Origin: an uncultured Oscillospiraceae bacterium
GTDB lineage: Bacteria > Bacillota > Clostridia > Oscillospirales > Oscillospiraceae
Assembly: GCA_905233785.1 (NCBI GenBank)
Contig: CAJOCV010000025.1
Location: 1-14,484, forward strand
Length of the DNA stretch: 14,484 nt
Reading direction: 5' to 3'
Shown one piece after another: positions 1 to 7,096 of this stretch (positions are counted from its first letter, which is position 1; the number at the start of each line of letters is the position of its first letter). The notes under the pieces are model-generated. The model had not been told where the DNA came from. It worked only from the letters and a program-made list of their open reading frames with translations, and ran no database searches. The position numbers and the translations under genes were made by a program.

Positions 1-98
1 TTGAGCAGGAATACTTTGTGTATTGCAAGAAAAAGTGACGAAATCAGGGCGCGGTTTTTCCGGAAGATGCCGCAGGCGTATTGTGCGGTGTTGCCTTA
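1..98 (+). repeat. Interspersed repeat, copy A (probably cut by the window edge)
   Basis: Its first 79 bases match copy B and its bases 58-97 match copy C (reverse-complemented, 37 of 40), so it joins the two halves seen elsewhere. The stop codon of the transporter-kinase (96-98) lies on its edge: on the minus strand TAAGGCAA is common to this copy and copy C. It may continue beyond the left end of the window. No terminator for the kinase gene is visible here. Confidence 0.75.
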
Positions 99-3000
99 AC
101 GCCGATTCGGCTTTTTTTCGCGATATTCCGCAATGTACTTCGCCATGGTATTGTACAGGTGTTCGGGCTCGATCGGCTTTGTGAGGTGGGCGTTCATACC
201 GGACTGGAGGGAGCGCTCCACATCCTCGCCGAAGACATTCGCAGTCATGGCGATAATGGGGATCGTCTTGGCGTCGGCGCGCTCAAGCTTGCGAATTTCG
301 CGGGTGGCGTTCAGGCCATCCATCACGGGCATACGCACGTCCATCAAAATCGCATCAAAATACGAGTCCGGAGACTCACGGAAAAGACGAACGGCAACTT
401 CTCCGTTCGGCGCTCGGACGGATTCCATTTCCTCCAGCTCCAACAAATCCGCCAGAATCTCCGCATTTTGGTCAATGTCTTCCGCCATCAAAATGCGCTT
501 ACCCCGCAAAATACTGCTGATCTCAAGCGGCTGCTCCGTATCGCCGCTGTCCGCTCCCTGTATTTTATCGCCAAGAACATTGCGCAGTGTTTGCAGCAGC
601 TTATCTGAGAAAAGGGGCTTGGAAAGAAAGGCCTGGATGCCGGCCTTACGGGCTTCGCTTTCAATATCCTCCCAGTTGTAGCCGGTCAGGAGCACAATGG
701 GCGTTTTGCCGCCGTCTACCTGGTGAAGACTGCGGGCAAGATCAATCCCGTTCGGCTCCGGCATCTTATAATCCGTCAGCACGAGATCGTAGGGAACGCC
801 GTTTCGATAAGCGTCGATCAGAATACTTTGAGCCTTGCGCGAGTCGGTCTGTGTCTCCGCCTTGATGCCGGCAGCTTCAAGAAGATCCAGAGCCGCTTCG
901 CAAGAGATTTCGTCATTGTCCACGACAAGAACGCGCAGATTTTCCGGGAAGCAGTAGCTTTGCTCGTTGCGGAAGCTGCGGCCGGAGCTCTTGAGCGTGA
1001 CTGTCACGGTAAATGTGGAACCGACGCCCTTTTCACTGTCGATATGAATATCACCGTTCATCATATCAACAAATTTCTTGGTGATGGACATCCCGAGTCC
1101 GCTGCCGCCGTAACGGTTGGTAGTGGTATCGTCCTCCTGACTGAAGGCCTCAAAAATTTTCGGGATGAAATCCTTTTCCATACCGACGCCTGTATCCTTC
1201 ATCACAAAACGCAGGGTACAGTAGCCTTCGAACTGCGCGGTCTGCTCTACCGTGAGGGTAACGTTTCCCGGAGGATCGGTAAACTTCACGGAGTTGCCGA
1301 GAATGTTAATCAACACCTGCTTGAGCTTCATGGCGTCCCCGAAATAATATTCGGAAACTTTCCCGATAATTTGGCAGTCGTAGCTGAGTCCCTTATCCAC
1401 GCACTGTCCGTTAATCATAATGTTGATCTGATCCAGAAGCTCCTGGAAGGAAAATTCCTCGCTCTTGAGCACCGTGCGGCCGGATTCAATCCGGCTCATA
1501 TCCAGAATGTCGTTGATCAAGCCCAACAGGTGCTTGGCGCTGGAACCAATCTTTTCCAAATTGGAGCGCGTGCTCGGAGAAAGTGCGGGATCACGCAGCG
1601 CGATGTTGTCAAGACCGATGATCGCGTTCAGCGGAGTGCGGATCTCGTGGCTCATATTGGATAGAAAGCTGGTCTTGGCTCGGCTTCCTTCCTCTGCAAT
1701 GCGCTTTTCCACCTCGATCTGCCGCTCGCGCTTTTGAATCTGGGAATAAATGTCAAACAAGATCAGCAGAGCAAAGACAATCACACCGGTCTGAACCAGA
1801 CTGTTGCGATCCAGCACGTTGCCTATGTACTGCATTTCCTCGCGCAGATAGTCAAAGGAGGGCTTTGACGCGTTTGTCACCATGTCCACGCCGGCTTCCT
1901 CCAGCTTCCGGATGTAGTAATCCTGAATTGGAGCAATGGAATTATCAATGGCGTTTTCCGTGACTTGACGCATCCAAATCGTGGTAGAAAAGATGATCAG
2001 GCCGAAGAGTACCACCCAGGCGATCACCGAACGGCCAAAACGGCGTTCCTTGTCCAGATGCAGAATGATACGAAAATACAGAAAACCGAGGATACCCCAG
2101 GCGGCCAGAATGAAATAGGATTCCGTAGACATCGTTTTGACCATACTGATGCTCGGGATCATAAACACCAGCGCAAAGAGCGCGGAAATGATCAGGCCAA
2201 TGATTCCGCTGGCAATAAACAGCGGCTCCTCCTGTTTTTTTCCCAGCTTCCATGCCGCGGCGGAAGCGTAGAGATACGCAATCGTTGCGCCGACCGTCGT
2301 AACATCTACGATCCAGCTGATGGCAGTCCGTCCGAAAAAGGGCAGAACGACCGACACGGCCATGACGGTCAGAATCGCGTTGCGAGGTACTTCATTTTGG
2401 TCGAGCCTGCCCAGCCACGCGGGGAGCATCCCATCGTCGGTGAGGGCGCAGATCAGACGACTCAGAGCGATGTAATTGCCGATCAGTCCCGTAAAAATCG
2501 CGCAGAGCGCGGCAAGCGCCAGCAAAGCGGAGCCAAAGCGGCCAAGCGCGGTATGCGCGGCAAAAAAGCTCGGTTGCCCGACTATGCCGCCATACATGTC
2601 AAGATGGAAGAGATACTCCACCCAGGAGGGGCAGCCCTCGGGCAGCGCCGTAACCGAGAGCAGCGCCAGAAGGCTGTAGACCAGTGCCGCGAAAAGAATC
2701 GCGAGAGCGCTGATCCGGAAGCTGTTTTGTAAGGGAAACTTTGCCTCTCCGGCAGAATGGGAAATAGACTCAAAGCCTACATAAGCCCATGGCGTGAGTG
2801 CAAAGACCGTGATGACACCGATAGTCGGGCGCGTGGTGGGAGAATACGCGGGAGAAAAACCAACATCGCTCTTCTTTGCCGCCGCGACAAAACAAAGCGT
2901 AACTCCCACCAGGAGGAGCATTGCCATCACGATCTGAAGCTGAACTGCGCCTCTGCGATTCAGACAGAAGAGAGCCGCAACCAGAAGCGCACCGACAGCG

Positions 3001-3446
3001 AGCAGCATCTCACCCAAATAAATCTGGTAGCCAGCGATCTGATAGTGAAAGCCGAATTGCATAGCGTCTCCGAAAACCATTCGGAAAACCAGAGGCAAAG
3101 CCGTTGCGTTGGCCCAGATGATGGCTATGTACGTTAAAATCAGAAACCATGCGCAGAGAAAGCCCTGATCATAGCCGAAGGTGTATTTGATATAGGCATA
3201 GGTACCGCCGCATTCGGGATAGCGGTTCATCAAGAAGTGGAAATTCAGCGCCAGCACCAGCATCGCAAGAGCGCCCAGCAGCATACCGAGTGCGGTACCG
3301 ATCGGCCCGGCGATGGGGAGCATGGTCGAACCGGGCAGCATAAAGGCGCCCCAGCCGACACTACAGCCGAAGGCCAGCGCCCAGGCGCCGAGACCGCTCA
3401 GGTATGGGGTTGAGGAACGCACTGTCGATGCGGACTTTTCATTCAT
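96..3446 (-). CDS. APC-family permease fused to hybrid histidine kinase with two receiver domains
   Basis: The 1116-residue protein starts at the ATG at 3446, behind a GGGGGA-type ribosome site; the frame stays open for 101 more codons upstream, but those cross a terminator and a repeat. Residues 15-490 form a many-helix membrane domain of the amino acid-polyamine-organocation type: a GWGAFMLPGS motif in the first helix, and PWAYVGFES followed by EAKFP in the sixth. A segment at about 491-549, probably outside the membrane, is closed by a last helix (550-568). The kinase then has NMSHEIRTPLN with acceptor His600, N-box Asn718, DTGVGM at 751 and GSGLGM at 781. Receiver 1 has Asp892 in LTDYKMP and receiver 2 has Asp1036 in LMDVRMP. 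CbrA-like proteins fuse a transporter of another family (SSS) to a kinase, so a sensing or transport-coupled role is likely; the ligand, perhaps an amino acid or amine, is unknown. Its relay partner is probably the Hpt protein encoded just upstream. Confidence 0.93.
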   Translation of the reverse strand: MNEKSASTVRSSTPYLSGLGAWALAFGCSVGWGAFMLPGSTMLPIAGPIGTALGMLLGALAMLVLALNFHFLMNRYPECGGTYAYIKYTFGYDQGFLCAWFLILTYIAIIWANATALPLVFRMVFGDAMQFGFHYQIAGYQIYLGEMLLAVGALLVAALFCLNRRGAVQLQIVMAMLLLVGVTLCFVAAAKKSDVGFSPAYSPTTRPTIGVITVFALTPWAYVGFESISHSAGEAKFPLQNSFRISALAILFAALVYSLLALLSVTALPEGCPSWVEYLFHLDMYGGIVGQPSFFAAHTALGRFGSALLALAALCAIFTGLIGNYIALSRLICALTDDGMLPAWLGRLDQNEVPRNAILTVMAVSVVLPFFGRTAISWIVDVTTVGATIAYLYASAAAWKLGKKQEEPLFIASGIIGLIISALFALVFMIPSISMVKTMSTESYFILAAWGILGFLYFRIILHLDKERRFGRSVIAWVVLFGLIIFSTTIWMRQVTENAIDNSIAPIQDYYIRKLEEAGVDMVTNASKPSFDYLREEMQYIGNVLDRNSLVQTGVIVFALLILFDIYSQIQKRERQIEVEKRIAEEGSRAKTSFLSNMSHEIRTPLNAIIGLDNIALRDPALSPSTRSNLEKIGSSAKHLLGLINDILDMSRIESGRTVLKSEEFSFQELLDQINIMINGQCVDKGLSYDCQIIGKVSEYYFGDAMKLKQVLINILGNSVKFTDPPGNVTLTVEQTAQFEGYCTLRFVMKDTGVGMEKDFIPKIFEAFSQEDDTTTNRYGGSGLGMSITKKFVDMMNGDIHIDSEKGVGSTFTVTVTLKSSGRSFRNEQSYCFPENLRVLVVDNDEISCEAALDLLEAAGIKAETQTDSRKAQSILIDAYRNGVPYDLVLTDYKMPEPNGIDLARSLHQVDGGKTPIVLLTGYNWEDIESEARKAGIQAFLSKPLFSDKLLQTLRNVLGDKIQGADSGDTEQPLEISSILRGKRILMAEDIDQNAEILADLLELEEMESVRAPNGEVAVRLFRESPDSYFDAILMDVRMPVMDGLNATREIRKLERADAKTIPIIAMTANVFGEDVERSLQSGMNAHLTKPIEPEHLYNTMAKYIAEYREKKPNRR

Positions 3447-3576
3447 AAGACAATCCCCCGACGAAGAATACAAAAACCCCAGTGTGCGGCAAAGCACGCC
3501 GCGAAGTAAAAGCTGAGGAGACGAAGATGAATTCGGGTAGATCCCGGAAAAACCGTGGTTCGGATGATTGTGCTCA

Positions 3577-3658
3577 TTGAGCAGAGCGCCTTTGCGCACC
3601 GCAAGAAAAAGCGGCGGACTCAGGTCATGATTGTTCCGGGAGACACCGCAGTCGATTG
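3577..3658 (+). repeat. Interspersed repeat, copy B
   Basis: This stretch aligns with 1-79 without gaps over most of its length at roughly two-thirds identity. Shared blocks are TTGAGCAG, CTTTG, GCAAGAAAAAG (3601-3611 and 25-35), TCAGG, TTCCGG and CCGCAG. It diverges after CCGCAG, where the first hairpin of the intergenic stretch begins. It lies about 130 bases upstream of the transporter-kinase start and runs in the same direction as the copy at the far end of that gene. Confidence 0.65.
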
Positions 3659-3735
3659 CCTGTGAAAGCTCCGCTTCACAGGCAATATTTGCTGCAAGCG
3701 CCTGTTTCTCGCCCCTGACGGGGCAACCGAAACAG
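3655..3735. repeat. Tandem hairpins in the intergenic stretch before the transporter-kinase
   Basis: The gene-free stretch 3447-3937 holds, besides the terminator and a repeat copy, two strong inverted repeats. The first pairs 3655-3666 with 3675-3686, 12 perfect bases with an 8-base loop. The second pairs 3702-3708 with 3729-3735 around an inner stem 3711-3715/3720-3724. Neither has a T run on either strand. A weaker stem (3486-3490 with 3498-3502) lies about 40 bases before the kinase start. No known riboswitch class is recognised. Confidence 0.6.
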
Positions 3736-3741
3736 CTGCGT

Positions 3742-3801
3742 AAAAACACCCATGCGTTATGAGCTTTTATGCCTCGCGGCGCGGATGAAGACGCATGGGT
3801 G
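3742..3801 (-). terminator. Rho-independent terminator of the cyclase / REC-EAL / Hpt operon
   Basis: On the minus strand an 11-base perfect stem (3791-3801 with 3747-3757), enclosing a 33-base loop, is followed directly by TTTTTA. It lies about 135 bases after the Hpt stop codon. The loop is long for a terminator, but stem plus U tract fit well. It separates the c-di-GMP operon from the transporter-kinase gene. Confidence 0.7.
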
Positions 3802-3937
3802 ATTCATCAGCGTTTACCTGCCGCACGGAGATTTCCTTGTGTGTAAAATCCGGGATGGTGAACTGGCCGAAGGCCGGGAGAGACCCGCCTGACCATTGCC
3901 GTATCGGTTGCAAAGATAACGCATGTTCAAAAAACAC

Positions 3938-4306
3938 TTATGACATTGTGTAGCATCGGATACCGTCGAGTGTTTTCCCGTAAAGCTCTTTAATCGCGCA
4001 AAAGGTATCCGCAAGCTCAGCATCGCTCATTGCGCGGGCATGGCCGGGACGAAACTCGTCAGCAACGGTGGAGGAAAGCGCCGCGAGCTTCACGAGCCCC
4101 AGATTGGCGCAGACGCCCTTGGCCGCGTGTGCGGTCTCGAAAATTGCGTTAGCATCTCCGCTGTGCTGGCTGCGCAGAAGCGCGTCAATCACACCGGTAT
4201 CCGGAAACTTCTTCACATACTTATCCAGCAGCTTTTCCATGCGCAGCACACGCATCGCCTGTTCGTAGTCGCCCTCGATTTGTTGGTACAATTCAGACAG
4301 CGTCAT
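3938..4306 (-). CDS. Free-standing Hpt histidine phosphotransfer protein
   Basis: This 122-residue, all-helical protein carries the Hpt signature AHAAKGVCANLGL, with phospho-acceptor His60 followed by Lys63 and Gly64. Hpt proteins shuttle a phosphoryl group between the receiver of a hybrid kinase and the receiver of an output regulator in the cytoplasm. The gene starts inside the end of the REC-GGDEF-EAL gene, overlapping it by 14 bases in another frame, with an AAAGGAG site 11 bases before the ATG; translational coupling is likely. The next gene downstream, after a terminator, is the transporter-kinase, which has two receiver domains but no Hpt domain of its own. The inferred job is to link that kinase to the receiver of the overlapping EAL protein. 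The family call is firm, but the partners are inferred from position. Confidence 0.9.
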   Translation of the reverse strand: MTLSELYQQIEGDYEQAMRVLRMEKLLDKYVKKFPDTGVIDALLRSQHSGDANAIFETAHAAKGVCANLGLVKLAALSSTVADEFRPGHARAMSDAELADTFCAIKELYGKTLDGIRCYTMS

Positions 4307-6008
4307 TTTTCGCCAATCTCCTTTCTACTTCGATTTCCCGTACAAGAAGCTTTTCAAATTCCTCCGCTGGAAGCGGGCGCGAGAAGAAAAATCCCTGCAC
4401 AAGATCACAGCCGGAGTCCCGCAGCAGCGCAAGCTGCCCTTCCGTCTCTACTCCCTCGGCCACGACGTTGAGCTTGAGGTATTTTGCAATATCCAGAATG
4501 AGCTTTACAAGGCGCAGGTCGATTTCGCTTTTGTCAATGTTGCGTACAAATTTCATGTCCATTTTAAGCACGTCAATGGGCATGGAGGAGAGCATATTCA
4601 GCGAGGAATAGCCGGAGCCGAAGTCGTCCATTTCGATCTGAAAGCCGATCTCACGCAGGGTATGGATCACATCCAGGAGTTGGGTTGCATTGTCAGTGTA
4701 GGCCGATTCCGTGACCTCCAGCTTAATATCCTGATACTCCAGCCCATTATCGTGCACCAGACGGGTCAGTCGCTCCACCAGTGTGGGGTCGAACACATCT
4801 GCGCGGGAGAGGTTGACAGACACCGGAAGCTTCACGCCGTATTTTCTATGCCACGCTGCGATTTGTCGTGCCGCCTCGTCCCAGACAAAGCTGTCCACCA
4901 TGCTGATAAGGCCGTTGCCCTCAAAGAGCGGAATGAAGACCCCGGGAGAGATAAGCCCCAGTTCCGGATGCTGCCAGCGAATCAGCGCCTCTGCGCTGCT
5001 CAGGCGCGGCGGTTCACGCTGTACGTCGTACTTGGGCTGATAGTAGACCTTGAACTGCTTTTCTTTGATCGCGTCCCGCAGGTCGTTGAGAAGCCGCTGA
5101 TTGAGCAGCTCACGCTTTCGCATCTCCTCGTCATAGATCATCAGCGGGTTCTGGAAATCGCCGCGTACCATACCGCTCGCAGCCCTCGCACGGTCGAAAA
5201 GGAGCACCGGCTCCGCCCCCTCCTGCCATTGGGCAACGCCCATGCGCAGGTGAATGCTGACCTTGGAGGAGTAGCGGTTGAGCCGATCCTGGAAGCGCTG
5301 CAGCAGTGCGCGGTAATCCTCCTGATGCTCGCAGTAAATATCAAAACGATCCGCCTCCACACGGCTTGCGATGCCGAACACTTCCTGAAGAAAGCCGCGA
5401 ATCTCATCGCCGATGGTGCGCAGAACATCGTCGCCAAACTCGCGCCCGTTGAGGGCGTTGATGGAGTGGAACATCTCAATATCCAGGACAATGGCATCCA
5501 GCTTCTGATCCGGATGATAGAGATGCAGGCGGTTTGCATACTCAAAAAAGAAGTTGCGCGTATAGAGCATGCTCAAACGGTCATATTCCGCGGCGGAAAT
5601 CAGCTGCCGTCCCTCGCTGAGCTCGATGATCCTGGCAACACGGGTCAGAATCACCTCCGGAATGTCAAAGGGCTTGGTTACGAAATCCACAGCGCCCATT
5701 TGCAGCGCTTTGAGCTCCGCGCTTTTATCGGCTGTCAGCACAATGATCGGCAGATGCTTCAAATCCTCATCGGACTTCACAGCCTCCAGCACCTCATAGC
5801 CGTTCATCACCGGCATCATCAGATCCAGAAGCACCGCGGAGAGCTCACTGCTGCGGGCACGGATAATCTCCATTGCTTCCTGCCCGTTTTCAGCGTACAG
5901 AACACGATAATTATCTTCCAGGATCATGCCGAGAACGTCTCTGTTAAGCTCCTGATCGTCTACGACCAGAACAAGCTTGGAGCGTTGAATCTGAACGGAT
6001 TGCAGCAT
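4293..6008 (-). CDS. Response regulator with degenerate GGDEF and intact EAL domain (c-di-GMP phosphodiesterase)
   Basis: The protein has 571 residues. An N-terminal receiver domain (about 10-130) has the acidic pair Asp17-Asp18, phospho-acceptor Asp62 in LLDLMMP and Lys112. A GGDEF-fold domain (about 140-295) has VEADRF where the catalytic GGDEF should be, so it should not make c-di-GMP. The EAL domain (about 310-555) keeps the expected catalytic and metal residues: EAL at 340-342, Asn399, Glu431, the DDFGSGYSS loop at 461-469, Lys482, Glu518 and Gln538. It should therefore cut c-di-GMP to pGpG. Phosphorylation of Asp62 probably sets the activity. The start has an AAAGGAG site 9 bases upstream. 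The gene follows the membrane cyclase by 45 bases and overlaps the Hpt gene by 14, which points to one transcript and a shared circuit. Confidence 0.93.
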   Translation of the reverse strand: MLQSVQIQRSKLVLVVDDQELNRDVLGMILEDNYRVLYAENGQEAMEIIRARSSELSAVLLDLMMPVMNGYEVLEAVKSDEDLKHLPIIVLTADKSAELKALQMGAVDFVTKPFDIPEVILTRVARIIELSEGRQLISAAEYDRLSMLYTRNFFFEYANRLHLYHPDQKLDAIVLDIEMFHSINALNGREFGDDVLRTIGDEIRGFLQEVFGIASRVEADRFDIYCEHQEDYRALLQRFQDRLNRYSSKVSIHLRMGVAQWQEGAEPVLLFDRARAASGMVRGDFQNPLMIYDEEMRKRELLNQRLLNDLRDAIKEKQFKVYYQPKYDVQREPPRLSSAEALIRWQHPELGLISPGVFIPLFEGNGLISMVDSFVWDEAARQIAAWHRKYGVKLPVSVNLSRADVFDPTLVERLTRLVHDNGLEYQDIKLEVTESAYTDNATQLLDVIHTLREIGFQIEMDDFGSGYSSLNMLSSMPIDVLKMDMKFVRNIDKSEIDLRLVKLILDIAKYLKLNVVAEGVETEGQLALLRDSGCDLVQGFFFSRPLPAEEFEKLLVREIEVERRLAKNDAV

Positions 6009-6053
6009 GAAATCTCACTCCTTTGGAACGATCGCGCAGGCGATATTCCTCTT

Positions 6054-6923
6054 TTATTTTCTTTTGTGCCACTTTGCTTCGTACATCTTCTCGTCCGCGG
6101 CAGAAAACAGATCACGCAGGGTATAGCTCTCTGAGACAACCGCGTTGGTGTATCCGGAGGAAAAGCCCGCAGGCTCCTGCTTCCCATTCATCTCAACAGT
6201 CGGGGGCTTTTGCATCACGGCCTCCAGCTTCCGCTCAAAGTCGGTACTGGAAATCTCGGGAACGATCACAAGAAATTCATCACCGCCGTAGCGGTAGCAA
6301 TGCTCCTTCCCAAACTCGCGGGACAAAAGCGCGGCGGTCTCCTTGAGCACACGGTCGCCCTCTTCGTGACCGAGACTGTCGTTGATATATTTAAAATTAT
6401 CCATATCAACCATCATAACCGTAACACTGCGGTTAAAGTAGTTGGGATAATCCCTGCGCAGAGCCATCCGGTTTTTCACCCCGGTCAGACCGTCCAGCAG
6501 AGAAATATTCTGAAGGTGCTCATTCTCCTTTTGCAGCTCCTGGCTGAGCAAATTGATTTCTCGGTGAGCCAAAAGCTCCGCCCGCTTGAGCGTGCAGACA
6601 AAGAGCATGTCCGCCAGTATACCGATCAGAGAAACCGTGACCTTCTGCGCGTTTATGGCGGTAAAGGAAACAAAGTCATTGCCGGTAGAGAAAAAGTACA
6701 GCGTATAGAAGAACATAATGACGCCGGCGGTAATACCGCCGCCGTAGCCGAAGATGGCCGAGCAAAGCACCAGCCCCGCAATCAGAATCATGTTCGGATT
6801 TGGGATTTTACAGAAGAACACCAATGCGATCAGAACTGACATCATCAGCACGGAAAGCAAAATCTGATACGGTTGTCTCACTTGAATCTGCAGCAGAGTA
6901 CGCTTACGATCCTGCTTGACCAT
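6054..6923 (-). CDS. Membrane-bound diguanylate cyclase (GGDEF)
   Basis: The protein has 289 residues. The N-terminal 110 form about four hydrophobic helices (roughly 20-38, 44-60, 64-79 and 95-111). Their layout, with a glycine-rich FGYGGGITAG turn, recalls the four-helix DUF4118/KdpD-type membrane module, though that match is by eye. A short coiled-coil-like linker (about 113-140) leads to a GGDEF domain with DGLTGVKNR at 144, metal-binding Asp173 in MVDMDNFK and an intact RYGGDEF at 211-217, so it should make c-di-GMP from two GTP. The usual RxxD product-inhibition site before the motif is absent; the aligned residues are FGKE. It begins the transcript that continues into the REC-EAL and Hpt genes, with a TAAGGA ribosome site, and a good promoter lies about 100 bases upstream. 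It would oppose the phosphodiesterase encoded next to it. Confidence 0.93.
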   Translation of the reverse strand: MVKQDRKRTLLQIQVRQPYQILLSVLMMSVLIALVFFCKIPNPNMILIAGLVLCSAIFGYGGGITAGVIMFFYTLYFFSTGNDFVSFTAINAQKVTVSLIGILADMLFVCTLKRAELLAHREINLLSQELQKENEHLQNISLLDGLTGVKNRMALRRDYPNYFNRSVTVMMVDMDNFKYINDSLGHEEGDRVLKETAALLSREFGKEHCYRYGGDEFLVIVPEISSTDFERKLEAVMQKPPTVEMNGKQEPAGFSSGYTNAVVSESYTLRDLFSAADEKMYEAKWHKRK

Positions 6924-7022
6924 TTTTATCCTTACATCTTCTTTCGATTGTGATCAGAAAGCCGCGGTTAAACGCTCAAGGCGACGAAAATAACACGAAA
7001 CTGCGCAGCTGTCTAAATCAAT

Positions 7023-7051
7023 ATTATACTATGCTGCCCTGTTTAAAGCAA
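7023..7051 (-). promoter_or_regulatory. Promoter of the cyclase / REC-EAL / Hpt operon
   Basis: On the minus strand a perfect TATAAT (7023-7028) stands 17 bases after TTGCTT (7046-7051) in AT-rich DNA, between the end of the 993-residue phosphodiesterase gene and the cyclase start at 6923. It predicts a leader of about 90 bases. No clear terminator for the upstream gene is visible, so some read-through from it is possible. Confidence 0.75.
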
Positions 7052-7096
7052 TTGTAAAAACGCCAAAATTTTCTTCAAATCTGCGAGGCTCCGCCC

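Noticed and set aside
3465..3492. Possible promoter for the transporter-kinase (TTGCCG, 16 bases, TATTCT)
   Set aside because: Both boxes are poor matches and the start would leave a leader of only about 12 bases. The real promoter remains unlocated.
3447..3749. N-terminal extension of the transporter-kinase by 101 codons
   Set aside because: The frame is open, but it runs through the terminator stem, two hairpins and a repeat copy, and the extra sequence has no APC features. The ATG at 3446 has a ribosome site and sits just before the first permease helix.
3447..3937. c-di-GMP riboswitch (GEMM) in the gap before the kinase or before the EAL genes
   Set aside because: I looked for the conserved GEMM blocks in this gap and in 6924-7096 and 10079-10364 and did not see them.
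4662..6134. 490-codon open frame on the plus strand
   Set aside because: It is exactly antisense to the well-supported REC-EAL gene and shows no recognisable domain; long opposite-strand frames are common in GC-rich coding DNA.
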